A stretch of 64,000 nt of DNA from Sulfuricystis multivorans. GTDB taxonomy: Bacteria > Pseudomonadota > Gammaproteobacteria > Burkholderiales > Rhodocyclaceae. Shown piece by piece: positions 34,581 through 46,669 of the stretch; within the stretch, counting starts at the first letter, position 1, and each line of letters begins with the position of its first letter. The notes beneath the pieces were generated by a model. It did no database searches, was not told the origin of the DNA, and saw only the letters and a list, made by a program, of their open reading frames with translations. The stretch spans positions 2,170,001-2,234,000 of the forward strand of contig NZ_AP018718.1 in the NCBI RefSeq assembly GCF_003966565.1. Direction: 5' to 3'. The position numbers were made by a program, and so were the translations under genes.

Positions 34581-35168
34581 TTAGAGACTTCCCTTGGTCG
34601 AAGGCACGGCTTGGCCGGCACGCGGATCGAGCGCGATGGCCATGCGCAAGGCGCGCGCGAAGGCCTTGAAGACCGCTTCGGCCTGATGGTGCGCATTCAC
34701 GCCGCGCAGACCATCGATATGCACCGTGATGCCGGCATGATTGACGAGCGCCTGGAAGAATTCGCGCACCAGATCGACATCGAACTCGCCGATGCGCTCG
34801 CGCGTGAAATCGACATTGAACACGAGCCCCGGCCGGCCGGAAAGATCGACGACGACGCGTGCGAGCGCCTCATCGAGCGGCACATAGGCATGGCCGTAAC
34901 GCATGAGGCCCTTCTTGTCGCCGAGCGCCTGGGCGAGCGCCTGACCGAGCGTGATACCGACATCCTCGACGGTGTGATGAGCATCGATGTGCAAATCACC
35001 CTGCGCCTCGACCGTCAGATCGATCAACCCATGACGGGCGATCTGGTCGAGCATGTGGTCGAAAAAGCCGACGCCGGTCGTAAGCGTCGATCGCCCGCTT
35101 CCATCCAGATCGAGCTGGACGCGGACGCGGGTTTCCAGCGTGTTGCGGGAGATTTCGGCAGAGCGCAT
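34581..35168 (-). CDS. hisB: imidazoleglycerol-phosphate dehydratase
   Basis: A 195-residue single-function HisB with the two metal motifs [13 protein letters not shown]-type ([12 protein letters not shown] near 62) and [10 protein letters not shown] near 165. The ATG at 35168 begins [10 protein letters not shown]. Because hisC is inverted upstream, hisB cannot be read from the hisGD transcript across hisC without antisense; it has its own candidate promoter at 35201-35227. Confidence 0.95.
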   Translation of the reverse strand: MRSAEISRNTLETRVRVQLDLDGSGRSTLTTGVGFFDHMLDQIARHGLIDLTVEAQGDLHIDAHHTVEDVGITLGQALAQALGDKKGLMRYGHAYVPLDEALARVVVDLSGRPGLVFNVDFTRERIGEFDVDLVREFFQALVNHAGITVHIDGLRGVNAHHQAEAVFKAFARALRMAIALDPRAGQAVPSTKGSL

Positions 35169-35200
35169 GGCAGTGTCGGCAATCGGATCGGGGGCAAGGC

Positions 35201-35227
35201 ATAATACCATTGCGCCGCATGTTCCAA
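35201..35227 (-). promoter_or_regulatory. hisB: candidate hisB promoter
   Basis: On minus, TTGGAA (35227-35222), a 15-base spacer, then TATTAT (35206-35201), 33 bases before the hisB ATG. The spacer is two short of ideal. On plus the same spot has CATAAT, possibly serving hisC. Confidence 0.4.
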
Positions 35228-35243
35228 CGCTTTCCATCCCATC

Positions 35244-36308
35244 ATGAGCCGATTCTGGAGCCCGATCGTTTCCGCCCTGCAACCGTACGTGCCGGGCGAA
35301 CAGCCCAAGCTTGTCAACCTCGTCAAGCTCAACACCAACGAAAATCCCTACGGCCCGAGCCCCCGGGCGCTGGCCGCGATGGCTGCCGAGCTCAATGATT
35401 CGCTGAGGCTCTACCCTGACCCCGAAAGCGTGCGACTGCGCGAGGCGATCGCCGAATTCTTCGCTGACATCCGGATCGAGCAGGTGTTCGTCGGCAATGG
35501 CTCGGACGAGGTGCTGGCGCACGCCTTCCTGGCTCTGCTCAAAAAAGACCGCCCGATCCTGTTTCCCGACATCACCTACAGCTTCTATCCGGTCTATTGT
35601 GGGCTGTATGGCATCGACTATCGCACGGTGCCGCTCGATGAGCATTTCGCGCTGCGCATCGCCGACTATGCACGACCGAACGGCGGCATCATCTTTCCGA
35701 ACCCGAACGCGCCGACCGGCCGCCTCCTGCCACGCAGCGAGATCGCCGCGCTCCTCGAGGCGAATCCGGATTCGGTCGTGGTGATCGATGAAGCCTATAT
35801 CGATTTCGGCGGTGAGTCGGCGGTCCCGCTCATCAAGCATCACGCCAACCTGCTGGTGGTGCAGACGCTCTCCAAGTCCCGGTCGCTCGCTGGCTTGCGC
35901 GTCGGTTTCGCGATCGGCCAGCCCGAACTGATCGAAGCCTTGAACCGCGTCAAGAACAGTTTCAATTCCTATCCGCTCGACCGGCTGGCAATCGCTGGGG
36001 CCACCGCCGCGATCGAAGATCGCGAATGGTTCGACCAGACCCGCCAGGCGGTGATGCGCAGCCGCGCATTCCTCTGCGCCGAACTGGAAACGCTTGGCTT
36101 CGAGGTGTTGCCCTCTGCGGCGAATTTCGTCTTCGCCCGCCACCCGCGTCACGACGCACAACGGCTGGCACATCGGCTTCGCGAGCGCGGCATCATCGTG
36201 CGCCACTTCCGCCAGCCGCGCATCGAGCAGTTTCTGCGCATCACGGTCGGCACCGACGAACAATGCGCGACGCTGATCGCGGCGCTCAAGGAAATCGTCA
36301 GCGCCTAA
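35244..36308 (+). CDS. hisC: histidinol-phosphate aminotransferase, inverted within the his block
   Basis: A 354-residue fold-type I PLP aminotransferase with [29 protein letters not shown] and the PLP-lysine motif [13 protein letters not shown]. It converts imidazole-acetol phosphate and glutamate to histidinol phosphate. Its position between hisD and hisB is standard, but it lies on the opposite strand. It is divergent from hisB across 75 bases and overlaps the hisD 3' end by 11 bases. It is full length with all catalytic motifs, so it looks functional. Confidence 0.95.
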   Translation: MSRFWSPIVSALQPYVPGEQPKLVNLVKLNTNENPYGPSPRALAAMAAELNDSLRLYPDPESVRLREAIAEFFADIRIEQVFVGNGSDEVLAHAFLALLKKDRPILFPDITYSFYPVYCGLYGIDYRTVPLDEHFALRIADYARPNGGIIFPNPNAPTGRLLPRSEIAALLEANPDSVVVIDEAYIDFGGESAVPLIKHHANLLVVQTLSKSRSLAGLRVGFAIGQPELIEALNRVKNSFNSYPLDRLAIAGATAAIEDREWFDQTRQAVMRSRAFLCAELETLGFEVLPSAANFVFARHPRHDAQRLAHRLRERGIIVRHFRQPRIEQFLRITVGTDEQCATLIAALKEIVSA

Positions 36309-37602
36309 GACGCAGCTCGGCGGCGCGGGCATGAGCCGTCAGGCCTTCGCCATGCGCGAGTGTCGCCGCGATCGGGCCCAGCGTCTGTGCGCCGGCTGGC
36401 GACACCTCGATGATGCTGGAACGCTTCTGGAAGTCGTAGACGCCCAGCGGCGAGGAGAAACGCGCGCTGCGCGAGGTCGGCAGCACGTGGTTGGGGCCGG
36501 CGCAGTAGTCGCCGAGCGACTCCGAGGCGTAATGGCCCATGAAGATCGCGCCGGCGTGACGGAGCTTCGGCAACAACGCACGCGGGTTTTCGACGGCAAG
36601 CTCCAGATGCTCAGGGGCGATGCGGTTGGCGATGACGCAGGCTTCGTCGAGATCGCTCACCACGATCAGCGCACCGCGCCCTTTCAGCGATGCGGCGATC
36701 GTCTCCTTCCGCGGCATCGTCGGCAACAGCCGCTCGATCGCCGTAGCCACCCGGTCGAGGTAGCCGACATCCGGGCAGAGCAGGATCGACTGCGCCAGCT
36801 CGTCGTGCTCGGCCTGGGCAAAGAGATCGATGGCCGTCCACTCCGGATCGCCCGAGCCATCCGAGATCACCAGCACCTCGGATGGGCCGGCGACCATGTC
36901 GATGCCCACCGTGCCGAAGACCCGGCGCTTGGCGCTGGCGACATAGGCATTGCCCGGCCCGACGATCTTGTCGACCTGCGGAACCGTCTGTGTGCCATAG
37001 GCCAGCGCCGCGACGGCTTGTGCGCCGCCGATCGTAAACACGCGATCCACGCCTGCCAGATATGCAGCGGCGAGCACGAGCGGATTTTTCTGGCCGCCGG
37101 GGGTAGGCACCACCATGATGAGTTCTTTGACGCCGGCGACCTTGGCGGGGATCGCATTCATCAGCACGGAGCTGGGATATGCCGCCTTGCCGCCGGGCAC
37201 ATAGAGGCCGACACGGTCGAGCGGCGTCACCTGCTGGCCGAGCCGCGTGCCGTCGGCTTCGGTGTATTCCCAGGAATCGATCTTCTGCCGCTCGTGATAG
37301 CTGCGGATGCGGCTGGCGGCCTGGCCGAGCGCCTCGCGCTGATCGGCCGGCAGCGCATCGAAGGCGGCGGCGAGTTCGCCGAGAGGCAGTTCGAGCTCGG
37401 CCATGGTGTTCGCTGCGAGACGGTCGAAACGGCGCGTGTAGTCGAGCACTGCCGCATCGCCAACGGTGCGCACATTGGCGAGCACTTCGGCGACGGTACG
37501 CTCGATCGCTTCATCGGTGGAGTCGTCGAAGGCGAGCAGCGCATCGAGCGTCGACAGAAAATCGGGATCACGACTGGAGAGACGGCGAATGATCTGGCTC
37601 AT
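36298..37602 (-). CDS. hisD: histidinol dehydrogenase
   Basis: A 434-residue enzyme with [24 protein letters not shown] near 260 and the zinc-binding HAGAIFMG region near 365. It catalyses the last two steps of histidine synthesis. The ATG at 37602 overlaps the hisG stop (ATGA). Its 3' end overlaps convergent hisC. Confidence 0.96.
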   Translation of the reverse strand: MSQIIRRLSSRDPDFLSTLDALLAFDDSTDEAIERTVAEVLANVRTVGDAAVLDYTRRFDRLAANTMAELELPLGELAAAFDALPADQREALGQAASRIRSYHERQKIDSWEYTEADGTRLGQQVTPLDRVGLYVPGGKAAYPSSVLMNAIPAKVAGVKELIMVVPTPGGQKNPLVLAAAYLAGVDRVFTIGGAQAVAALAYGTQTVPQVDKIVGPGNAYVASAKRRVFGTVGIDMVAGPSEVLVISDGSGDPEWTAIDLFAQAEHDELAQSILLCPDVGYLDRVATAIERLLPTMPRKETIAASLKGRGALIVVSDLDEACVIANRIAPEHLELAVENPRALLPKLRHAGAIFMGHYASESLGDYCAGPNHVLPTSRSARFSSPLGVYDFQKRSSIIEVSPAGAQTLGPIAATLAHGEGLTAHARAAELRLRR

Positions 37603-38234
37603 GGGATGGCCCTCTCGAAGGCGTCGATGAGGGGGGTGATGAGGCCGCGCTTCATTTTCAGGCTGGCCTGATTGACGATCAGGCGCGAGGAAATCGGCAT
37701 GATTTCCTCGACCTCGACGAGATTGTTCGCCTTCAGCGTGCCGCCGGAAGAGACGAGGTCGACGATCGCATCGGCCAGGCCCGCGAGCGGGGCGAGCTCC
37801 ATCGAGCCATAGAGCTTGATCAGATCGACATGCACGCCCTTCGCGGCGAAATGCTCGCGCGCGGTGGTGAGGTATTTGGTCGCCACCGTAAGACGCGCGC
37901 CACGCCGCACCGCGGAGGCATAATCGAAGCCTGCCGGCGCGGCCACGCACATGCGGCATTTGGCGATCTTGAGATCCAGCGGCTGATAAAGTCCTGCGCC
38001 GCCATGCTCGAGCAGCACGTCCTTGCCAGCGATACCGAGATCGGCCGCACCATATTGCACATAGGTCGGCACGTCGGAGGCGCGGACGATGACGACACGC
38101 ACATCGGCACGGGAGGTGGCGATGATGAGCTTGCGCGAGTGTTCGGGATTTTCTTCCGGCACGATGCCGGCAGCCGCCAACAGCGGCAGCGTTTCCTCGA
38201 AGATGCGGCCTTTGGACAAAGCGATGGTGATCAT
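37599..38234 (-). CDS. hisG: ATP phosphoribosyltransferase, short form
   Basis: A 211-residue short-type HisG with [16 protein letters not shown] and the phosphate loop [12 protein letters not shown] near residue 160. It lacks the C-terminal regulatory domain, so it should need HisZ, which is not in this window. It follows murA by four bases. Confidence 0.95.
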   Translation of the reverse strand: MITIALSKGRIFEETLPLLAAAGIVPEENPEHSRKLIIATSRADVRVVIVRASDVPTYVQYGAADLGIAGKDVLLEHGGAGLYQPLDLKIAKCRMCVAAPAGFDYASAVRRGARLTVATKYLTTAREHFAAKGVHVDLIKLYGSMELAPLAGLADAIVDLVSSGGTLKANNLVEVEEIMPISSRLIVNQASLKMKRGLITPLIDAFERAIP

Positions 38235-38238
38235 CGGC

Positions 38239-39862
<1,624 letters not shown>

Positions 39863-39880
39863 GGGTTCGAAGCAAAAAGT

Positions 39881-40171
39881 TCAGGAAAGCGGCAACAGAT
39901 CGATGACGCCATAGACCTCGGCAAGGCTTCTCAAACTGGGCGGCGGGTTGGCGATCGTCAGCTTTCTTCCCTCCGCGTGGGCGGTACGCTGCCAACCGAA
40001 CAGCACCGCCAGACCGGAGGAGTCGATCGCCCCGACGCCGGAAAGATCGAAATGCGTCGTACCCTGCTTCACCGCGCCGACGCCTGCAGCGAACAAGGCG
40101 GTGGCATTCTCCAACGTCATGTCGCCATGGATGACGGCACCCCCGTCCGTGCGTTCGATGCGTGCGTTCAT
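39881..40171 (-). CDS. mlaB: MlaB: STAS-domain protein of the lipid-transport ATPase
   Basis: A 96-residue STAS domain with the conserved DLSGVGAIDSSGLAVLFGW segment. MlaB binds MlaF and is needed for assembly and activity of the MlaFEDB complex. It overlaps mlaC by four bases (ATGA). Confidence 0.88.
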   Translation of the reverse strand: MNARIERTDGGAVIHGDMTLENATALFAAGVGAVKQGTTHFDLSGVGAIDSSGLAVLFGWQRTAHAEGRKLTIANPPPSLRSLAEVYGVIDLLPLS

Positions 40172-40794
40172 TTGGTTTTGGCGGCGACGGCTTCGCCCGT
40201 CTTGTTCTTCTCCTGCAGACTCCTGATCAGGCCATCGACCCCGCCCTTCTGGATTTCTTGGGCGAAGGTCGAGCGGTAGTTCGTCACCAGACTGGCGCCG
40301 GCAACCTCGATGTCATAAACCTTCCAGCCGCTGTTGCCCTTTTCGAGGTAATAGTCGAGCTGCACCGGCTTGCCGCCGGATTGCTTGACTTCGGTGCGCA
40401 CGCGCACGTCGGTGTCGGTCGGCGCCATCTTGAAGGGCTTGAAGACGATCTCCTGGTCGCGGTACTCGGTGAGCGCCTTCGAATAAGTGCGCACCAGCAG
40501 GGTGCGGAATTCATCGACCAGCACCTTCATCTGCTCCGGCGTCGCCTGGCGGCCTTCACGGCCCAAGGCCAGTTGGGTCATCCGATAGAAATTGAAGTGC
40601 GGCAGGATCTTCGTCTCGACCAGGTCGAGGACCTTTTTCGAATTGCCGTTGCGGATGTCCTTGTCTTGACGCACGGTTTCCAGAACCTCGTTGGTCACGG
40701 TCTTGACGAGGACATCCGGCGCCATTTCGTTGGCGGCGGCAGGAAAGGAGAACAGGATGGCGGTCAGCAGACCCAATAGGTATTTCATCGTCAT
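40168..40794 (-). CDS. mlaC: MlaC: periplasmic phospholipid shuttle
   Basis: A 208-residue protein with a signal peptide ending FPAAA-N near residue 21 and the MlaC core (LPHFNFYRMTQLALG, then the YYLEKGNSGWKVYDIEV strands). It carries lipid between MlaA and MlaD. The order mlaD-mlaA-mlaC-mlaB puts mlaA inside the operon, unlike E. coli. Confidence 0.94.
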   Translation of the reverse strand: MTMKYLLGLLTAILFSFPAAANEMAPDVLVKTVTNEVLETVRQDKDIRNGNSKKVLDLVETKILPHFNFYRMTQLALGREGRQATPEQMKVLVDEFRTLLVRTYSKALTEYRDQEIVFKPFKMAPTDTDVRVRTEVKQSGGKPVQLDYYLEKGNSGWKVYDIEVAGASLVTNYRSTFAQEIQKGGVDGLIRSLQEKNKTGEAVAAKTK

Positions 40795-40811
40795 TCCTTG
40801 CAGAAGCGAGC

Positions 40812-41537
40812 TTAGTCTTCGAGGTCGCGCGGCGGATTGCCGTCATGGATCAGGTTGCGACGCCGCTGCAGGTAACCATCGCGCACATAGCTGTATTTGT
40901 CGAGCGCGGCTTCCTCGATCACCTTGTCGGCCGGCAACAGATCGGCGCGGTTGTCGATCACCCGCAGGGCCAGCAAGGAATTACGCGTTGCGACATCGCT
41001 CAGGTTGGCGACCGGATCGGTCTTGACGTCGAGCACCAGCCCGACGGTATCGCGCACCGTGCGGGGACCGAAGAACGGGATCACGACGTAGGCGCCATCG
41101 CCCACTCCCCAGCGGCCGAAGGTCTGGCCAAAGTCCTCCTCGTGCTTTTCGAGCCCGGCCTCGCTCGCCACGTCGAACAGACCGAGGATGCCGATCGTGC
41201 TGTTGATCACGACGCGTCCGAAGTCGGAGAGCGCCTGCTCCGGCTTGCCTTGCAGAAGATTGTTGACGCCGATGAACAGGTCGGCGATGTTGCCGAAGAA
41301 GTTCGTCACACCGGTGCGCACCGGGGCGGGCAGCACGGCATCATAGCCCTTGGCGACAGGTTTGATCAGCACCGTGTCGAGGCCATCGTTGAAGGCGAAC
41401 ATCGCGCGGTTGAAGCCCTCAATCGGGTCTTTCGGATCGCCAGAAGTGGCGCAGCCGCCGAGCATCCCTGCCAAGAGCGCCGCCAACAGTGCAGTTCTGA
41501 AGCGCTTTTTCCGCTTGTCCTGTTTCATCGCATGCAC
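40812..41537 (-). CDS. mlaA: MlaA/VacJ outer-membrane lipoprotein
   Basis: A 241-residue lipoprotein with lipobox MLGGC (Cys29) and the VacJ core DPIEGFNRAMFAFND, NFFGNI and VIPFFGPRTVRDTVG. It removes mislocalised phospholipid from the outer leaflet with a porin partner. AAGGGG sits close to the first ATG; a second ATG three codons on is also possible. Confidence 0.94.
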   Translation of the reverse strand: MHAMKQDKRKKRFRTALLAALLAGMLGGCATSGDPKDPIEGFNRAMFAFNDGLDTVLIKPVAKGYDAVLPAPVRTGVTNFFGNIADLFIGVNNLLQGKPEQALSDFGRVVINSTIGILGLFDVASEAGLEKHEEDFGQTFGRWGVGDGAYVVIPFFGPRTVRDTVGLVLDVKTDPVANLSDVATRNSLLALRVIDNRADLLPADKVIEEAALDKYSYVRDGYLQRRRNLIHDGNPPRDLED

Positions 41538-41544
41538 CCCTTGC

Positions 41545-42024
41545 TCATTTCTTGTTGTTGCCTTCGTCTTCCTGCGCCTTGTTGAACATGAACTGACTGA
41601 TCAACTTCTCCAGCACCATCGCCGACTGTGTTTTCTTCACCATCTCGCCCGGCTTGAGCATTTCGCTGTCGCCGCCGGGCTCGAAACCGACATACTGCTC
41701 GCCCAGTAGACCCGAGGTGTTGATGGTCGCGAAGGTGTCGCGCGGGAACTGATAGCGCTTGTCGATGTTCAGCCCGACCAGCGCCGTATAGGTTTCGGTA
41801 TCGAAACGGATCTCGCCGACACGCCCGACCACGACGCCGGCACTCTTCACCGGCGCACGCACCTTGAGGCCTCCGATGTTATCAAAGCGCGCCTGCAAGG
41901 CGTAGGTCTCACCGACGTCCGTGGCGGTCAGGTTGCCGGCTTTGAGGGCCAAAAACAACAAGGCGCCGAGGCCCAGGGCAACGAAAATCCCCACCCAGAG
42001 ATCGATCGTGGCTCGATTCATCAC
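41545..42024 (-). CDS. mlaD: MlaD: MCE-domain substrate-binding protein
   Basis: A 159-residue protein with one N-terminal span ([19 protein letters not shown]) and an MCE domain ([18 protein letters not shown], then [14 protein letters not shown]). It forms the periplasmic hexamer on MlaE. It overlaps mlaE by four bases (ATGA). Confidence 0.94.
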   Translation of the reverse strand: MMNRATIDLWVGIFVALGLGALLFLALKAGNLTATDVGETYALQARFDNIGGLKVRAPVKSAGVVVGRVGEIRFDTETYTALVGLNIDKRYQFPRDTFATINTSGLLGEQYVGFEPGGDSEMLKPGEMVKKTQSAMVLEKLISQFMFNKAQEDEGNNKK

Positions 42025-42818
42025 TCACCTCTGAACATGAAAGCGGTCAAAACGAAATCGGCGGCCAGGATGGCCAGCGAGGAGGTCACCACGGTGCGCG
42101 TGGTCGCCCCGGATACACCCTCGGCGGTCGGTTCGCAGTCGTAACCCTCGAATACGGCGATCCAGGAAATGATCGCTCCGAACACGACGCTCTTGATCAC
42201 CCCGTTCAGGATGTCCTGCCGAAAATCGACGGCGGCTTGCATCTGCGACCAAAACGACCCGGCATCGACGCCGATCAACTGCACACCGACCAAATAGCCA
42301 CCGAAGATGCCCATCGCAGAAAACAGCGCAGCCAAGAGAGGCATCGACACCACGCCCGCCCAGAAGCGCGGCGCGACGACGCGCGCGATTGGGTTGACGG
42401 CCATCATCTCCATCGCCGAGAGCTGTTCGGTCGCCTTCATCAGGCCGATCTCGGCGGTGATCGCACTACCGGCGCGGCTAGCGAACAAGAGTGCGGCCAC
42501 CACGGGACCCAGCTCCCGTACCAGCGAGAGCGCGACGAGAACGCCCAATGCCTCGCTCGACCCGTATCGCTGCAAGGTGTCGTAGCCTTGCAGGCCGAGC
42601 ACCATGCCGACGAACAGGCCGGAGACGAGAATGATGATCAGCGAGAGCACCCCGCTGAAATAGATTTCCCGGATCGTCAGGTGCAAACGCCTCAGCGCCG
42701 TGCCGGAATAGAGCACGGTCATCAACAGGAAACGGCTGGCAAAACCCAGCCGCCAGAGGCGGTCGGTGACGAAAGCCCCTAGGCGGCGCAAAAGCTCGAG
42801 CGGCTTCATGTCCACCAC
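42021..42818 (-). CDS. mlaE: MlaE: ABC permease for lipid transport
   Basis: A 265-residue permease with about five to six spans and the family motifs [18 protein letters not shown] and [17 protein letters not shown]. It overlaps mlaF by 13 bases. Confidence 0.95.
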   Translation of the reverse strand: MVDMKPLELLRRLGAFVTDRLWRLGFASRFLLMTVLYSGTALRRLHLTIREIYFSGVLSLIIILVSGLFVGMVLGLQGYDTLQRYGSSEALGVLVALSLVRELGPVVAALLFASRAGSAITAEIGLMKATEQLSAMEMMAVNPIARVVAPRFWAGVVSMPLLAALFSAMGIFGGYLVGVQLIGVDAGSFWSQMQAAVDFRQDILNGVIKSVVFGAIISWIAVFEGYDCEPTAEGVSGATTRTVVTSSLAILAADFVLTAFMFRGE

Positions 42819-43633
42819 GGCCTCGGTCGGTTCGGCTGTTCCATCAATTCTTCCCCATAAGGACGCGCAGGATAGTGGAAATTGACCGGCCCGTCCGGCT
42901 CGCCCCAGATGAACTGGTGCACGAAGGGCTCCTGGGAATTGCGGATGTCTTCAGGAGTGCCCTCGGCGACCACCTTGCCATCCGCCATGAAGTAGACGTA
43001 ATCGACGATTTTCAGCGATTCCTGGATGTCGTGCGTGACGACGATCGAGCTGATACCCAACGCATCGTTGAGCTTGCGGATCAATTCGCCGATGATCGAC
43101 AGCGAAATCGGGTCGAGACCGGCAAACGGCTCGTCATACATGATCAAGAGCGGATCGAGCGCGATCGCCCGCGCCAGTGCCACCCGCCGCGCCATGCCGC
43201 CGGAGAGCTCGGCGGGCATCAGATGATGGGCGCCGCGCAAGCCGACGGCGTTGAGCTTCATCAGCACGAGGTCGTGGATCAGGTCTTCGGGCAGGTCGGT
43301 GTGCTCGCGCAGCTGGAACGCCACGTTGTCGTAAACCGTCAGATCGGTAAAGAGGGCGCCGAACTGGAACAGCATGCCCATGCGCCGGCGCAGGCGATAG
43401 AGGCCTTCATCGTCGAGCTCATGCACCACCTGGCCGGCGACACGCACCTCCCCGGAAGTCGGCTTGAGCTGCCCGCCGATCAGCCGCAAGGTCGTGGTCT
43501 TGCCGCAGCCGGACAAGCCCATGATCGCCACGACCGCCCCACGCGGGATCGTCATGTTGATCCCGGTCAACACCGGCCGGCGGTCATAGGCGAAATTGAG
43601 GTCGCGGATAAGGACGGGCGGATCGGTCGTCAC
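42806..43633 (-). CDS. mlaF: MlaF: ABC ATPase for lipid transport
   Basis: A 275-residue ATPase with Walker [11 protein letters not shown], signature LSGGMARR, Walker [14 protein letters not shown] and the H-loop VTHD. The start is GTG at 43633: earlier in-frame starts lie upstream of, or within, the clear TATAAT box at 43664-43669, so a leader of about 24 bases is expected. It is first gene of mlaFEDACB. Confidence 0.93.
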   Translation of the reverse strand: MTTDPPVLIRDLNFAYDRRPVLTGINMTIPRGAVVAIMGLSGCGKTTTLRLIGGQLKPTSGEVRVAGQVVHELDDEGLYRLRRRMGMLFQFGALFTDLTVYDNVAFQLREHTDLPEDLIHDLVLMKLNAVGLRGAHHLMPAELSGGMARRVALARAIALDPLLIMYDEPFAGLDPISLSIIGELIRKLNDALGISSIVVTHDIQESLKIVDYVYFMADGKVVAEGTPEDIRNSQEPFVHQFIWGEPDGPVNFHYPARPYGEELMEQPNRPRPWWT

Positions 43634-43663
43634 AGACAGTTGGCATGAAAAAATAAGTAGCGG

Positions 43664-43669
43664 ATTATA
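43664..43669 (-). promoter_or_regulatory. mlaF: -10 box of the mla operon
   Basis: A perfect TATAAT on minus, 30 bases before the mlaF GTG. The -35 position reads ACTGCC and is weak. It fixes the mlaF start choice and lies in the 129-base gap shared with the divergent regulator gene. Confidence 0.6.
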
Positions 43670-43762
43670 TACCTGCGTCCTGTGCAGGCAGTTCGGCACA
43701 CCGCGGGCCATCATGCAGAGGTTTTTCGTCACCCCCTGAATCGTCACGGTAAGATTGACACT

Positions 43763-45196
43763 ATGAGCCAAGCGAATGGCAGCCAGCCAACCTTGCTGAT
43801 CGTCGATGACGATCCGTTGATCACCGAAACCCTGGGGTTTTATCTAGAGAAAGACTTCCGGGTCACGGTGGTTGGAGATCGTGGCCAGGCGATGCAATGG
43901 GTGAAGGAACAGGCGCAGCCGCCGGAACTGGCGCTCGTCGACCTCGGCCTGCCACCAGCTCCGCATCGGCCAGAGGAAGGTTTTGCGCTGATCAGCGAAT
44001 TGGTCGCCAGCGCGCCGCGCATCCGCATCGTCGTCCTTTCCGGACAAAACGACAGCGCCAATGCCCGCCACGCTCGTGTGCTGGGGGCCCTGGAATTCGT
44101 CGCCAAGCCCATCGCTCCCGACCGTTTGCGCACGATGCTGTTACGGCTCGTCGAAATCCCCGCGGATTCGCTGGCCGGCGGCGAAGTGCCCCTGCTCGGC
44201 GACAGCCCGCCGATGCAGAAATTACGCCTGCAATTGCGGCAATACGCCGATGCACCTTTCCCGGTGCTGATCGAGGGAGAGTCCGGCAGCGGCAAGGAGC
44301 TGGCGGCGGCGGCGCTGCACAACCTGTCGGCGCGCAAATCCCAACCTTATGTGACCGTCAATTGCGCGGCAATCGCGCCGACGCTGGTCGAAGCGGCGCT
44401 GTTCGGCCATGCCAAGGGCGCATTCACGGGCTCGGCCGGCGCCCGCAGCGGCTTTTTCGAGGATGCTGGCAGCGGCACATTGCTGCTCGACGAAGTGGGT
44501 GAACTGCCCCTCGAACTGCAACCGAAGCTGTTGCGCGTGCTCGAAAACGGCGAATATCAGCGTGTCGGCGAAACCCAGGCACGTCGTTCGCTGGCACGGG
44601 TGATCGCCGCCACCAACCGCGACCTGAAAAGCGAGGTACGGCAGGGCCGCTTTCGCGCCGATCTCTACCACCGCCTGTCCGTGTTCACGGTCACCCTGCC
44701 GCCATTGCGCGAGCTGGGCCACGACCGGCTGCTCCTGCTCGATCATTTCCGCCGCCAGATCACCGCACAGCTCGGCCAGCCGCCCTTTGCGCTGAATCCC
44801 GAAGCCGAACGGCTCTGGCTCGGCTACGTTTTCCCGGGCAATGTCCGTGAGCTGCGCAACATCGTCATCCGTCTCGCCGCCCGGCATCCGGGACAAACCA
44901 TCGACGCCGCCACGCTCGCCGAGGAATTCGATCCGCACCAGTTCGCCACCCCGTCCGCCGACCGGGAAGCGATGATCGAGAACGCTTGCCGCACCCTGAA
45001 GGAGCAGTCGGGCAGGTTCAGTCTCGATGCCCTGCTGCTTGGCTGGGAAGAGGCCTATATCGAGGCGGCTCGCCGGCTGGCGAACGGCAACATCAGCCAG
45101 GCCGCTCGGCTGCTCGGCATCAACCGCACCACGCTCTACAACCGCATCGACACGCTCGCCCGCGAACGGTCCAACGATCCGTCGCCTCACCGTTGA
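43763..45196 (+). CDS. NtrC-family response regulator (sigma-54 activator type)
   Basis: A 477-residue protein. It has a receiver domain (1-125) with DDD at 15-17 and phosphoacceptor Asp60, an AAA+ domain (about 145-370) with Walker A GESGSGKE and Walker B LLLDEVGEL, and a Fis-type helix-turn-helix at the end (ISQAARLLGINRTTLYNRI). The sigma-54 contact loop reads GAFTGS instead of GAFTGA, so its activator role may be altered. It is separated from the ExeA-like gene by eight bases and heads the pilus locus. No cognate kinase is adjacent. Confidence 0.9.
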   Translation: MSQANGSQPTLLIVDDDPLITETLGFYLEKDFRVTVVGDRGQAMQWVKEQAQPPELALVDLGLPPAPHRPEEGFALISELVASAPRIRIVVLSGQNDSANARHARVLGALEFVAKPIAPDRLRTMLLRLVEIPADSLAGGEVPLLGDSPPMQKLRLQLRQYADAPFPVLIEGESGSGKELAAAALHNLSARKSQPYVTVNCAAIAPTLVEAALFGHAKGAFTGSAGARSGFFEDAGSGTLLLDEVGELPLELQPKLLRVLENGEYQRVGETQARRSLARVIAATNRDLKSEVRQGRFRADLYHRLSVFTVTLPPLRELGHDRLLLLDHFRRQITAQLGQPPFALNPEAERLWLGYVFPGNVRELRNIVIRLAARHPGQTIDAATLAEEFDPHQFATPSADREAMIENACRTLKEQSGRFSLDALLLGWEEAYIEAARRLANGNISQAARLLGINRTTLYNRIDTLARERSNDPSPHR

Positions 45197-45204
45197 TCCG
45201 CGCA

Positions 45205-46587
45205 ATGTATCTCGAACACTATGGCCTGAGCGAACCACCGTTCCGCATCACGCCGCACACCGATTTCTTCTTCGCCGGCGCCAACCGCGGCGCGACGCTG
45301 GAGGCGCTGCTCTACGCGATCAGCCACGACGAAGGCATCGTCAAGATCAGCGGCGAGGTCGGCAGCGGCAAGACGATGCTCTGCCGCGTGCTGATGGAGC
45401 GCCTGCCCGCCAGCGTCGTGGTCATCTATCTTGCCAACCCATCCTTGTCGCGTGAGGACATTCTCTACGCCTTGGCCGACGAGCTCGGCATTCCGCCTCT
45501 TGACAACTGCCGGCCCGCGACGGTGATGCGCGCCTTGCAGGAAAAACTGGTCGCGTTGTACGCCGAGGGCAAGCAGGTCGTCGTATTGATCGACGAGGCG
45601 CATGCGATGCCCGTCGAGACGCTCGAGGAGATTCGCCTGCTGTCGAACCTCGAATCGAACCGTCACAAGCTGCTGCAACTGGTGCTGTTCGGCCAGCCCG
45701 AGCTCGATGCGACGCTCTCACGTCCCGACATGCGCCAGCTGCGCGAACGGATCACGCACAATTTCCGCCTCGAACCCCTCGTCCAGACCGACATCGCGGA
45801 ATATCTCGATTTCCGCATGCGTGCCGCCGGCTACCGCGGCCCCAGCGTTTTCACGCCGGAAGCGATCGGGCGTATCGCCAGGGTCTCCGCCGGGCTGACG
45901 CGGCGCATCAACATTCTCGCCGACAAGGCGCTTCTCGCTTCCTTTGCCAACGGCAGCCATCAGGTGGGCAGCCGGGAAATCGAAGCCGCCATCCGTGATG
46001 CCGAGTTCTCCGAGTTGCCCAAGTCGAGCCGCCGGCCGCGCGCCAGCCATGCGCTGTCATGGGCGAGTGGCGGCGCAGTGGTTGTGCTCTTCGCGCTCGC
46101 TGTCTGGCAGTATCTTTTCCGACCCACTGAACCGAGTGTCACGCCACAGACCAATGCCACTTCTCCGGACCCTTCTCAAATGAGGCTGCCTGCCACGCCT
46201 GTAGAGTCTGGCATTCCAGGGGAAGCCGTCAGCACGACGCCCTTGCTCGACAAGCTGCTGGAGGAAAGCCGCCCTTGGCTGCAATCCGTGGCCAGCGATC
46301 GCTGGTTCATCCAGTTGTTCACAGCCATCGATGCCAACGATCCCACTCAGGTGGAATCCTTTCTGGCAAACATCCGCAATGCCGGTCTGGAGATGGGGCA
46401 GGTGCGGGTTTATCGTCTGACCAGTGGCGATAAACCACGTTATGGCATCCTGTATGGGGATTATGTTTCGCGCCAGGAAGCCGTCAATGTTTTGAATACA
46501 CTGCCATCCGAGGTGAAGCGATATCGCCCCTACCCTCGCCAGGCACTCCGTCTGAAATTGGAAGGCAAGACCATGAACAAAGACTGA
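45205..46587 (+). CDS. mshM: MshM/ExeA-like AAA ATPase with SPOR domain
   Basis: A 460-residue protein. The AAA part (1-270) begins MYLEHYGLSEPPF and has Walker A GEVGSGKTM and Walker B VVLIDEAHAM. A membrane span follows at about 288-308, then a periplasmic Ser/Thr-rich linker and a C-terminal SPOR-like domain (about 365-450, WFIQLFTA...). ExeA-type ATPases help the secretin assemble through peptidoglycan, and SPOR domains bind denuded glycan, so the layout fits. It precedes the secretin gene. Confidence 0.87.
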   Translation: MYLEHYGLSEPPFRITPHTDFFFAGANRGATLEALLYAISHDEGIVKISGEVGSGKTMLCRVLMERLPASVVVIYLANPSLSREDILYALADELGIPPLDNCRPATVMRALQEKLVALYAEGKQVVVLIDEAHAMPVETLEEIRLLSNLESNRHKLLQLVLFGQPELDATLSRPDMRQLRERITHNFRLEPLVQTDIAEYLDFRMRAAGYRGPSVFTPEAIGRIARVSAGLTRRINILADKALLASFANGSHQVGSREIEAAIRDAEFSELPKSSRRPRASHALSWASGGAVVVLFALAVWQYLFRPTEPSVTPQTNATSPDPSQMRLPATPVESGIPGEAVSTTPLLDKLLEESRPWLQSVASDRWFIQLFTAIDANDPTQVESFLANIRNAGLEMGQVRVYRLTSGDKPRYGILYGDYVSRQEAVNVLNTLPSEVKRYRPYPRQALRLKLEGKTMNKD

Positions 46588-46608
46588 CCTCTGAGGATAT
46601 TCAGATGG

Positions 46609-46636
46609 TTGCTCATACCCCTGCCGATGCTAAGAT
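46609..46636 (+). promoter_or_regulatory. mshL: candidate internal promoter before the secretin gene
   Basis: TTGCTC (46609-46614), 16-base spacer, TAAGAT (46631-46636), 33 bases before the mshL ATG, in the 82-base gap after mshM. Confidence 0.35.
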
Positions 46637-46669
46637 CATTGGAATTTCTCATTCCCGCTAGCACCGGCC

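Noticed and set aside
43634-43771. Longer MlaF from an upstream start
   Set aside because: The extension runs through a perfect TATAAT box, and MlaF homologues begin near the GTG at 43633.
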